Shown piece after piece: positions 8,593-17,358 of a DNA stretch of 33,753 bases. A program made the translations under genes and the position numbers. This stretch comes from Burkholderiales bacterium (GTDB lineage Bacteria; Pseudomonadota; Gammaproteobacteria; Burkholderiales; Burkholderiaceae_E), in the NCBI GenBank assembly GCA_026399835.1, contig JAPLQE010000075.1:1-33753 (forward strand), written 5' to 3'. The notes under the pieces were generated by a model. That model saw only the letters and a program-made list of their open reading frames with translations, was not told the DNA's origin and searched no databases. Within the stretch, counting starts at the first letter, position 1; each line of letters begins with the position of its first letter.

Positions 8593-8603
8593 TCGGACCC
8601 AAT

Positions 8604-10115
8604 ATGAAACGACGCCTCTCCGCCTGCCTGCTGGTACTCGGCACCGCCCTCACCGCATTCGTCGCGCCCGGCGCCCACGCACAGCCGGCGGCGGTCGAGC
8701 GCGGCCTGCCCGACTTCGCCGATCTGGTCGAGCGCACCGGTCCGGCAGTGGTCAACATCCGCACCACGGAACGGGCGCGCGCCAACACGCCGTCGGCGGG
8801 CCCGGGCGCCCCCGGTGCGCCGCAGATGCCCGAAGGCATGGACGAGAACGACCCGTTCTACGAATTCTTCAGGCGCTTCTTTCCCCCGCGCCAGCAGCCG
8901 GGCCCCAACGCGCCGCGGGGCGGCCGGGGCGGGGAGGGCAACGAGGTGCCGCGGGGCGTCGGCTCGGGCTTCATCATCTCGCCCGACGGCTTCGTGCTGA
9001 CCAATCATCACGTGGTCGAGGGCGCCGACGAGATCTACGTGACGCTGACCGACAAGCGCGAGCTCAAGGGCAAGCTCATCGGCTCGGACCGCCGGACCGA
9101 CGTGGCGCTGGTCAAGATCGAGGGCGGTGCGCTGCCGGCGATGAAGATCGGCGATCCCCAGCGTCTGCGGGTCGGCGAGTGGGTGGTGGCGATCGGCTCG
9201 CCGTTCGGCCTCGAGAACACGGTGACTGCGGGCATCGTGTCTGCCAAGGGGCGCGACACCGGCGACTACCTGCCGTTCATCCAGACCGACGTGGCGGTGA
9301 ACCCGGGCAATTCGGGCGGCCCGCTGCTGAACATGCGCGGTGAGGTCGTCGGGATCAATTCGCAGATCTACAGCCGCACCGGCGGATTCATGGGCATCTC
9401 CTTCGCGATCCCGATCGACGAGGCGATGCGGGTCGCCGAGCAGATCCGCACCACCGGCCGCGTGACGCGGGGCCGCATCGGCGTGGGCATCGCCGAGGTC
9501 ACCAAGGATGTCGCCGAGCCGCTCGGGCTGCCGCGGGCCGCGGGCGCCCTGGTGCGCAACGTCGAGGCGGGCGGGCCGGCCGAGAAGGGCGGCATCGAGG
9601 TCGGGGACATCATCCTGAAGTTCGACGGCAAGCCGATCGAGAAGTCGACCGACCTGCCGCGCCTGGTCGGGAACACGAAGCCCGGCTCGAAGGTTCCGGT
9701 CGGCGTCTGGCGCAAGGGGGCCAACCGCGAACTGTCGATCACCGTGGCCGAGATGCAGCCCGAGCAGACCGCCCGGGCCGGCGGCGGCAACCGTCCGCAG
9801 CAGACCCCGGGCGGCAGCGCGCAGGCGAGCAACGGGCTCGGGCTGGTGGTTGCCGACATCCCCGAAGACCGCCGCAACGCGCTGCGGATCAAGGGCGGCG
9901 TGCTGGTCGAGGCGGTCGAGGGCGCGGGCGCCCGGGCCGGCCTGCGTCCGGGTGACGTGATCCTGTCGCTGAACAACCAGGACGTGACGGGCGCCAAGGC
10001 CTTCAACGATGCGGTCGCCAAGCTCGACCGGACCAAGACGCACATCCTGCTCGTGCGGCGCGGCGAGAGCGCGCAGTTCATCCCGGTCCGGCCGGTCGGC
10101 CAGAACGGCCAGTAG
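8604..10115 (+). CDS. degP: Periplasmic serine protease DegP/MucD (Do family)
   Basis: This 503-residue HtrA protease and chaperone removes misfolded envelope proteins. It has a cleavable signal peptide (MKRRL, a hydrophobic stretch, AHA at about residues 24-26), a trypsin-like domain with His136 (NHHVVEG), Asp166 (RTDVALV) and Ser237 (GNSGGP), and two PDZ domains (about 300-390 and 415-495). A Gly/Pro/Arg-rich loop at about 95-115 corresponds to the flexible LA loop. The ATG at 8604 is chosen because it begins the signal peptide. In related genomes this gene ends the rpoE-rseA-rseB operon; here those genes are missing. degQ or mucD would be equally valid names. Confidence 0.93.
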   Translation: MKRRLSACLLVLGTALTAFVAPGAHAQPAAVERGLPDFADLVERTGPAVVNIRTTERARANTPSAGPGAPGAPQMPEGMDENDPFYEFFRRFFPPRQQPGPNAPRGGRGGEGNEVPRGVGSGFIISPDGFVLTNHHVVEGADEIYVTLTDKRELKGKLIGSDRRTDVALVKIEGGALPAMKIGDPQRLRVGEWVVAIGSPFGLENTVTAGIVSAKGRDTGDYLPFIQTDVAVNPGNSGGPLLNMRGEVVGINSQIYSRTGGFMGISFAIPIDEAMRVAEQIRTTGRVTRGRIGVGIAEVTKDVAEPLGLPRAAGALVRNVEAGGPAEKGGIEVGDIILKFDGKPIEKSTDLPRLVGNTKPGSKVPVGVWRKGANRELSITVAEMQPEQTARAGGGNRPQQTPGGSAQASNGLGLVVADIPEDRRNALRIKGGVLVEAVEGAGARAGLRPGDVILSLNNQDVTGAKAFNDAVAKLDRTKTHILLVRRGESAQFIPVRPVGQNGQ

Positions 10116-10235
10116 GTCCGCCGCCGGGCCCGGACCGGCGCCCGCCGCGAGGTAGGGCGACCGGCTCCGGGGCGCGGCCGACCGCCGGCCGGACACGCCC
10201 CGGGGGCGGTCGCAGGTCCGGCGCGGCCGATCGGC

Positions 10236-10241
10236 TAGAAT
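10236..10241 (+). promoter_or_regulatory. Candidate -10 element upstream of lepA
   Basis: TAGAAT, in the context GGCTAGAATGG, lies in the 228-bp gap between degP and lepA and predicts a leader of about 96 bases. No good -35 is seen. The rest of the gap shows only GC-rich sequence with no clear terminator or open frame. Confidence 0.35.
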
Positions 10242-10343
10242 GGCAGGCTGTTTCCGGCAGGACAGGGCGCAAGTGCCCGACGTTCCGGCGGCGAGCCGGT
10301 CCGTGTCCGGCGTCAAGGGGCGCGCAACGCGCCATCGTGCACC

Positions 10344-12131
<1,788 letters not shown>

Positions 12132-12198
12132 GCGTCGCGCGGCATCCGGACCGGGCCCCGGGCTTGGCCGCCATCGAAGACAGAAAGAAGAACGACCG

Positions 12199-12996
12199 AT
12201 GAACTTCGCGCTGGTCCTGTTCCTGCTGCTGGTCGTCACCGGCATCGCCTGGGTCGTCGACAAGCTGTGGCTCGCGCCGGCACGGCGGCGCTCCGGCCGC
12301 GGCGACCGTCAGCCGCTGTGGCTGGAGTACACCGCGGGCCTGTTCCCGGTGATCGCTGCGGTGTTCCTGCTGCGCTCCTTCCTGTTCGAGCCGTTCAAGA
12401 TCCCGTCGGGCTCGATGATCCCGACGCTGCTCGTGGGCGACCTCATCCTGGTCAACAAGTTCACCTACGGGGTGCGGCTGCCTGTGATCCACACCAAGGT
12501 GCTGGACGTCGGCCTGCCCGAGCGGGGAGACGTGATGGTCTTCCGCTTCCCGAAGGACAATTCGGTCGACTACATCAAGCGGGTGGTCGGTCTTCCGGGC
12601 GATACCGTGGTGTACGAGGAGAACCGCCTGACCCTCAACGGGACGCCGGTGCCGCTGACCCAGTCGGGCGAGTTCTATGACGGCGAACGCCTGGTGTACT
12701 ACAAGCAGTATTCAGAGAAACTGGGAACAGTCGAGCATAAGCTGTTGACAGAATTGGAGAAACCGTCTTTCATCATGGGAGTTGACGCCTTCCCGTTCCG
12801 TGATCAGTGCACCTACGGGCGCGCCGGCCTGACCTGCAAGGTGCCGCCCGGCCACTACTTCGTGATGGGCGACAATCGCGAAAACAGCCTGGACAGTCGC
12901 TATTGGGGATTCGTCCCCGAGCAGAACATCGTCGGCAAGGCATTCTTCATATGGATGAACTTCGGCGACCTCGGACGGATCGGACGATTCAATTGA
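12199..12996 (+). CDS. lepB: Signal peptidase I
   Basis: This 265-residue inner-membrane protease removes signal peptides from exported proteins, including DegP and DctP in this window. Two N-terminal transmembrane segments (about residues 3-20 and 45-62) precede the catalytic Ser72 (IPSGSMIPTL) and Lys127 (DYIKRVVGLPGD). The C-terminal GDNRENSLDSRYWG box and a cysteine pair (QCTYGRAGLTC) that may form the known disulfide are present. A segment coding for about residues 170-195 is clearly less GC-rich than the rest (28 of 60 bases G or C at 12721-12780). The stop overlaps a TTG start of the next gene by four bases. Confidence 0.97.
   Translation: MNFALVLFLLLVVTGIAWVVDKLWLAPARRRSGRGDRQPLWLEYTAGLFPVIAAVFLLRSFLFEPFKIPSGSMIPTLLVGDLILVNKFTYGVRLPVIHTKVLDVGLPERGDVMVFRFPKDNSVDYIKRVVGLPGDTVVYEENRLTLNGTPVPLTQSGEFYDGERLVYYKQYSEKLGTVEHKLLTELEKPSFIMGVDAFPFRDQCTYGRAGLTCKVPPGHYFVMGDNRENSLDSRYWGFVPEQNIVGKAFFIWMNFGDLGRIGRFN
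12745..12773 (+). promoter_or_regulatory. Possible internal promoter within lepB
   Basis: TTGACA at 12745-12750 is a perfect -35; 17 bases later TTTCAT (12768-12773) matches the -10 consensus at four of six positions. It lies in the AT-richer patch of lepB and could drive the DUF4845-rnc-era-recO genes independently. It is sequence-based only and may be coincidence. Confidence 0.3.
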
Positions 12997-13391
12997 CTAC
13001 ATCTCCTCGCGTACTCCTGGCGCCGCGCACACGTCAGCGCGGCATGAGCCTGATCAGCCTGATCCTGGTCGGCGTGGTGCTGGTCTTCGGCGCGCTGCTG
13101 GCGATGAAGGTCTTCCCGACCGTCACCGAGTTCATTGCGATCAAGCGGGCGGTGGTCAAGGCTCGCAACGAGGGCATCGATCCCAGCGGCATCCGGGCGG
13201 CCTTCGAGCGCGCTTCGGCGATCGATGACTTCACTTCGGTCACCGGCAAGGATCTGCAGATCGTGCGGCGCCCGAGCGGCGAGTACACGGTGTCGTTCGC
13301 CTACGAGAAGCGGATTCCGCTGTTCGGTCCGGCCTACCTCGTGCTCGACTACCGCGGCGAAGCACTGCCCGCGTCCGGGGCCGCTAAATGA
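12993..13391 (+). CDS. DUF4845 membrane protein with a pilin-like N-terminus
   Basis: This 132-residue protein has one N-terminal hydrophobic helix ([22 protein letters not shown]) directly after RQRG, then a soluble domain. The R-Q-R-G-M-S-L-I arrangement resembles a type IV prepilin cleavage site. Proteins of the DUF4845 family lie between lepB and rnc across Betaproteobacteria and many Gammaproteobacteria; their function is unknown. I place the start at TTG 12993, which overlaps the lepB stop as TTGA and keeps the basic leader; ATG 13044 would remove it. It is followed after 22 bp by rnc. Confidence 0.75.
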   Translation: MTTSPRVLLAPRTRQRGMSLISLILVGVVLVFGALLAMKVFPTVTEFIAIKRAVVKARNEGIDPSGIRAAFERASAIDDFTSVTGKDLQIVRRPSGEYTVSFAYEKRIPLFGPAYLVLDYRGEALPASGAAK

Positions 13392-13413
13392 GCGTGTCAG
13401 GACCCGGGGGCCG

Positions 13414-14283
13414 GTGTTGACCCAGGCCCTCCAGACGCTGCAGGAGCGCCTCGGCCACAAGTTCGCCTCGGAGGCGCTGCTGCGGCAGGCGCTCACGCAC
13501 CGCAGCCATGGCGCCACGCACAACGAGCGCCTCGAGTTCCTGGGCGACAGCGTGCTGAACTGCGCGGTCGCGTCGCTGCTGTACGAACGCTTCGGCAAGC
13601 TCGACGAGGGTGACCTGTCGCGGGTTCGCGCCAACCTGGTCAAGCAGCAGACCCTGTTCGAGGTCGCTCAGCGCATCGAGCTCGCCACCTGCCTGCTGCT
13701 GGGGGAAGGCGAGCAGAAGAGCGGCGGGTTCCGACGGCCGTCGATCCTCGCCGACACCCTCGAGGCCCTGTTCGGCGCGATCTTCCTCGACGGCGGCTTC
13801 GACGCCGCCCAGCAGTCGATCCGCAGGCTCTACGATCCGGTGCTGCGCAACGTCGACCCGAACACGCTCGGCAAGGACGCCAAGACGCTGCTCCAGGAGT
13901 GGCTGCAGAGCCGCAAGATCCCGCTGCCGGTGTACGCAGTCGTGGCCACCCACGGCGCCGCGCACAACCAGCTGTTCGAGGTCGAGTGCTCGGTACCGAA
14001 GCTGTCGATCCAGGTGCTGGGCAGCGGCGGGAGTCGGCGGGCCGCCGAGCAGGCCGCGGCGAAGCTCGCGCTCGCGCAGACGCAGGCCCTGCTGCCGGCA
14101 ACGGTGCGCAAGCCCCGGCGCAGTGCCCGTGCCGCGGCCGCGGTCGAGACACCTCCTGAAGCCGTCGCCGCCGCGGGCCCCGAGCCGGTGTCCGAGGTGA
14201 ACGCGGCGGTCGACGGGGTCGACGTGCCCGTGGTCGCGCCCACGCCGGTCACCGAGCCGCGTCGCCGCGCCCACGCGGCCTGA
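13414..14283 (+). CDS. rnc: Ribonuclease III
   Basis: This 289-residue endonuclease cuts double-stranded RNA in rRNA precursors and some mRNAs. The catalytic signature [13 protein letters not shown] (about residues 42-54) and the second metal site in [16 protein letters not shown] are intact, and a double-stranded RNA binding domain follows ([12 protein letters not shown] to about residue 228). A tail of roughly 60 residues rich in Ala, Pro and Val is extra relative to E. coli (226 residues). The start is GTG 13414 or the adjacent TTG 13417; no better codon is in frame. era starts four bases after the stop, the conserved rnc-era pair. Confidence 0.96.
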   Translation: MLTQALQTLQERLGHKFASEALLRQALTHRSHGATHNERLEFLGDSVLNCAVASLLYERFGKLDEGDLSRVRANLVKQQTLFEVAQRIELATCLLLGEGEQKSGGFRRPSILADTLEALFGAIFLDGGFDAAQQSIRRLYDPVLRNVDPNTLGKDAKTLLQEWLQSRKIPLPVYAVVATHGAAHNQLFEVECSVPKLSIQVLGSGGSRRAAEQAAAKLALAQTQALLPATVRKPRRSARAAAAVETPPEAVAAAGPEPVSEVNAAVDGVDVPVVAPTPVTEPRRRAHAA

Positions 14284-14287
14284 GCCG

Positions 14288-15190
14288 ATGGATAGCCCGA
14301 AGGACGCGGTGCCGCACCGCTGCGGTCATGTGGCCATCGTCGGCCGTCCGAACGTCGGCAAGTCGACGCTCGTGAACCGCCTGGTCGGCACCAAGCTCAG
14401 CATCACCTCCGCCAAGGCGCAGACTACGCGGCATCGCATCGTGGGCGTGGTCACGCGCCCGGACGCCCAGTTCCTGCTGCTCGACACGCCCGGCTACCAG
14501 ACCCGCAACCGCGGTGCCCTCAATCGCGTCCTCAACCGGACGGCCGCGCAGGCGGCGATGGAGGCGAACGTGGTGGTGCTGGTCTGCGATGCGAACGCCT
14601 GGACCGCGGCCGACGACCAGGCGCTGGCACTGGTGCCCGAAGGCTGCCCGATCGTCATCGCCCTGAACAAGATCGACGCGGTCGGCGACAAGGCGAAGCT
14701 CATGCCGCTGGCCCAGCGGCTGATGGCACGCCCGGGCGTGGCCGCGATCGTGCCGATCAGCGCCAAGACCGGACGGCAGGTCGAGGAGCTGCTCGGCGAG
14801 TGTGCCAAGCACCTGCCCGAGGGCGAGGCGCAGTACGACGCCGATTCCTTCACCGATCGCAGCGAGCGATTCATGGCGGCCGAGGCGGTGCGCGAGAAGA
14901 TGTTCCGGCTGCTGGGTGACGAGCTGCCCTACCAGAGCACGGTGCAGATCGAGAAGTTCGAGGAGCTGCCCGGGCTGCGTCGCATCTTCGCGGCGATCGT
15001 CGTGGAGCGCGATGCTCAGAAGCCGATCGTCCTGGGGGCCGGTGGCGAGAAGATCAAGCGGATCGCCAGCGAGGCCCGCCAGGACCTCGAGAAGATGCTC
15101 GACTGCAAGGTCTACCTCGAGGTCTGGGTCAAGGTGAAGGGCGGCTGGGCGGACGACGAGAACCGTCTTCGCACCTATGGCTACGAGTGA
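14288..15190 (+). CDS. era: GTPase Era
   Basis: This 300-residue GTPase binds the 3' end of 16S rRNA during 30S subunit maturation. G1 GRPNVGKST, the switch region KAQTTRHRI, G3 DTPGYQ and G4 NKID are visible, followed by the Era C-terminal KH domain (IVLGAGGEKIKRIASEARQDLEKML and VYLEVWVKVK). All key residues are intact and the length is standard. It overlaps recO by 14 bases at its end, so translation of the two is probably linked. Confidence 0.97.
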   Translation: MDSPKDAVPHRCGHVAIVGRPNVGKSTLVNRLVGTKLSITSAKAQTTRHRIVGVVTRPDAQFLLLDTPGYQTRNRGALNRVLNRTAAQAAMEANVVVLVCDANAWTAADDQALALVPEGCPIVIALNKIDAVGDKAKLMPLAQRLMARPGVAAIVPISAKTGRQVEELLGECAKHLPEGEAQYDADSFTDRSERFMAAEAVREKMFRLLGDELPYQSTVQIEKFEELPGLRRIFAAIVVERDAQKPIVLGAGGEKIKRIASEARQDLEKMLDCKVYLEVWVKVKGGWADDENRLRTYGYE

Positions 15191-16088
15191 GTTCGGCGCA
15201 ACGGCGACGGCTGGGCCTGGACCGGACGGCGTGTCCGATGCGCTCGCAGGGCCCGGCGCAGCCGAGCCGGGCGGCACGCCCGCGCGCGACGGCCCCAGGC
15301 TCGGTCCGGGCGGCGGTGCCGGAACGGGCGGCGCACCGCGCCGGCCCGCTTCGGGACGCGCCCAGCGTCCGGTCGGGCGCGCTGCGGAGCGGGTGCACGA
15401 CGAGCCCGCGTTCGTGCTGCACACGCTGCCCTGGCGTGAGACCAGCCTCATCGTCGAGCTGCTGACCCGCGACCACGGGCGCATCGGTTGCGTGGCCAAG
15501 GGCGCCAAGCGCAACGGCTCGAAGCTGCGCGGCGTGCTGCACGCGTTCCAGCCGCTTCACGTCGGCTTCAGCGGCCGTCACGAGCTGCGCACGCTGACGT
15601 CGGCCGAATGGCTCGGTGGCATGGCCGCCCCCCAGGGCGACGGGCTGCTCTGCGCCTTCTACCTCAACGAGCTGATCGTGCGGCTGCTGCCGCGCGACGA
15701 TGCCCATCCCCAGCTCTTCGACGGCTATGCGCAGGCCCTCGTCGCGCTCGGCCTGGGCGAGTCGATCGAAGGCACGCTGCGGCGCTTCGAGTGGATGCTG
15801 CTTCGCGAGATCGGCTATGCGCTCGACCTCGCGTTCGATGCCGACGAGCGGCCGATCGAAGCAGGGCGCCGATACGCGCTGCTGCCCGGCCGGGGCTTCG
15901 TCGCGGCCGATCCCTCGGAGGAGGGGGGCTTCTCGGGAGCCACGCTGTGCGACATCGCCGCCGAGCGCTACGAGTCGGCGCGCACGCTCGCGGAGGCCAA
16001 GCGGCTCACGCGTTCGCTGCTCGCCCGCCACCTCGACGGCCACCTGCTCAAGACCCGCCAGATCCTGCTCGACCTGCACAAACTCTGA
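15177..16088 (+). CDS. recO: DNA repair protein RecO
   Basis: RecO loads RecA onto SSB-coated DNA together with RecR. The core begins near residue 75 (FVLHTLPWRETSLIVELLTRDHGR: an OB fold) and continues with VAKGAKRNGSKLRG, then the helical domain ending in ARHLDGHLLKTRQILLDL. The protein is 303 residues because of about 75 N-terminal residues rich in Gly, Ala and Pro before the OB fold; related Burkholderiales RecO proteins also carry such leaders. The ATG at 15177 lies inside era; later GTG codons could be the true start and would give a shorter protein. Confidence 0.92.
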   Translation: MATSEFGATATAGPGPDGVSDALAGPGAAEPGGTPARDGPRLGPGGGAGTGGAPRRPASGRAQRPVGRAAERVHDEPAFVLHTLPWRETSLIVELLTRDHGRIGCVAKGAKRNGSKLRGVLHAFQPLHVGFSGRHELRTLTSAEWLGGMAAPQGDGLLCAFYLNELIVRLLPRDDAHPQLFDGYAQALVALGLGESIEGTLRRFEWMLLREIGYALDLAFDADERPIEAGRRYALLPGRGFVAADPSEEGGFSGATLCDIAAERYESARTLAEAKRLTRSLLARHLDGHLLKTRQILLDLHKL

Positions 16089-16098
16089 ACCCCCGACG

Positions 16099-16863
16099 AT
16101 GATCGAACTCGGTGTCAACATCGACCATGTCGCGACCGTCCGACAGGCCCGTCGCACCTACGAGCCCGACCCGGTCTGGGCCGCGGTGGAAGCCCACCTG
16201 GGCGGGGCCGACGGGATCACCGTGCACCTGCGCGAGGACCGCCGCCACATTCAGGACGAGGACGTGCGCCGGCTGCGCGAGCTCACGCACATCAAGCTCA
16301 ACCTCGAGATGGCGGCCACCGACGAGATGGTCGGCATCGCGTGCGGGCTCAAGCCCGAGATGGCCATGCTGGTCCCCGAGGGGCGCCACGAGATCACCAC
16401 CGAGGGCGGGCTGGACGTTGCCGGCCAGCGGGCCCGCCTGACCGAGGTGGTGGCGCGACTGGCCGATGCGGGCATCGTCGTGAGCGTGTTCATCGATGCC
16501 GAGCTGCGCCAGGTCGAGGCGGCCGCGGCGATCGGCGCGAAGGTCTGCGAGATCCACACGGGTCCCTATGCCGAGGCATTCTTCTCGCGCGGTCGCGATG
16601 CCGAGAGCGCCCCGGTGCTCGCCGAGCTCGATCGCATCGCGCGGGCGGGGGCGGCGATCCGGGCGGCGGGCATGCGCTTCAACGCCGGCCATGCGCTGAA
16701 CTACGTCAACGTCGAGCCGGTGGCCGCCCTGACCGGCATCCGCGAACTGCACATCGGCCACGCGATCGTCTCGCGCGCCATGTTCGTCGGCATGCGGGAG
16801 GCGGTCCGAGAGATGAAGCGCCTGATCCGCGAAGGCGCCGCGCCCGGCCTGCGCCCGGGCTGA
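16099..16863 (+). CDS. pdxJ: Pyridoxine 5'-phosphate synthase
   Basis: This 254-residue TIM-barrel enzyme joins deoxyxylulose 5-phosphate and 3-amino-2-oxopropyl phosphate to form pyridoxine 5'-phosphate (vitamin B6). ELGVNIDHVATVRQAR at the N-terminus, DGITVHLREDRRHI, the substrate-binding CEIHTGPYA, and the C-terminal NAGHALNY and ELHIGHAIVSRA are all family signatures. It starts at ATG 16099, ten bases after recO and 16 bases before acpS. The recO-pdxJ-acpS order is conserved in Proteobacteria. Confidence 0.98.
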   Translation: MIELGVNIDHVATVRQARRTYEPDPVWAAVEAHLGGADGITVHLREDRRHIQDEDVRRLRELTHIKLNLEMAATDEMVGIACGLKPEMAMLVPEGRHEITTEGGLDVAGQRARLTEVVARLADAGIVVSVFIDAELRQVEAAAAIGAKVCEIHTGPYAEAFFSRGRDAESAPVLAELDRIARAGAAIRAAGMRFNAGHALNYVNVEPVAALTGIRELHIGHAIVSRAMFVGMREAVREMKRLIREGAAPGLRPG

Positions 16864-16879
16864 CGCGGAGCCCCTGCCG

Positions 16880-17317
16880 TTGATCTACGGGATCGGCACC
16901 GACATCGTCCTGATCGCGCGCATCCGCACGCTGATCGAGCGCTGGGGCGAGCGGTTCCCGCGGCGCGTGCTCGGGCCCGACGAGCTGCGCGAGTACACCC
17001 GCCGGCACGGCCGCGGCACGCCGGGTCCCGAGCGTGCAGCGCGCTATCTCGCCAAGCGCTTCGCGGCCAAGGAGGCGTTCTCCAAGGCCATCGGTCTGGG
17101 CCTGCGCGGGCCGATGACGCTGCTGTCGCTGCAGGTGCTCAACGATGCACGGGGCAAGCCTGTGGCAGTGCCCCGAAAGGCGCTCGAGCCGTGGCTGCGC
17201 GAGCGCGGCCTGGTCGCCCACGTCTCGATCTCCGACGAGGTCGACAGTGCGCTGGCCTTCGTCGTCGTCGAGCGCATCGGGCCCGCCGGGCCCGCCGAGC
17301 CCCCCTCCGGCGGCTGA
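16880..17317 (+). CDS. acpS: Holo-[acyl-carrier-protein] synthase
   Basis: This 145-residue enzyme attaches 4'-phosphopantetheine from CoA to Ser37 of AcpP, activating the fatty acid pathway encoded upstream. The Mg-binding Asp8 (IYGIGTDIV) and Glu65 (AAKEAFSKAIG) are present. The start is TTG 16880; no ATG or GTG would retain the essential N-terminal strand. The last dozen residues are Pro/Gly-rich and beyond the usual family end. In several relatives nagZ lies downstream of acpS; here uvrC follows directly. Confidence 0.95.
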   Translation: MIYGIGTDIVLIARIRTLIERWGERFPRRVLGPDELREYTRRHGRGTPGPERAARYLAKRFAAKEAFSKAIGLGLRGPMTLLSLQVLNDARGKPVAVPRKALEPWLRERGLVAHVSISDEVDSALAFVVVERIGPAGPAEPPSGG

Positions 17318-17346
17318 GCGCGGCAGGGCGCGCCGGCCCCAGGGGC

Positions 17347-17352
17347 TAGAAT
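17347..17352 (+). promoter_or_regulatory. -10 element placing uvrC transcription at its start codon
   Basis: TAGAAT ends six bases before the uvrC GTG, so the predicted first transcribed base is the G of that codon. No -35 and no Shine-Dalgarno sequence are visible. This suggests a leaderless uvrC transcript besides any read-through from acpS. Confidence 0.4.
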
Positions 17353-17358
17353 TTCGGC

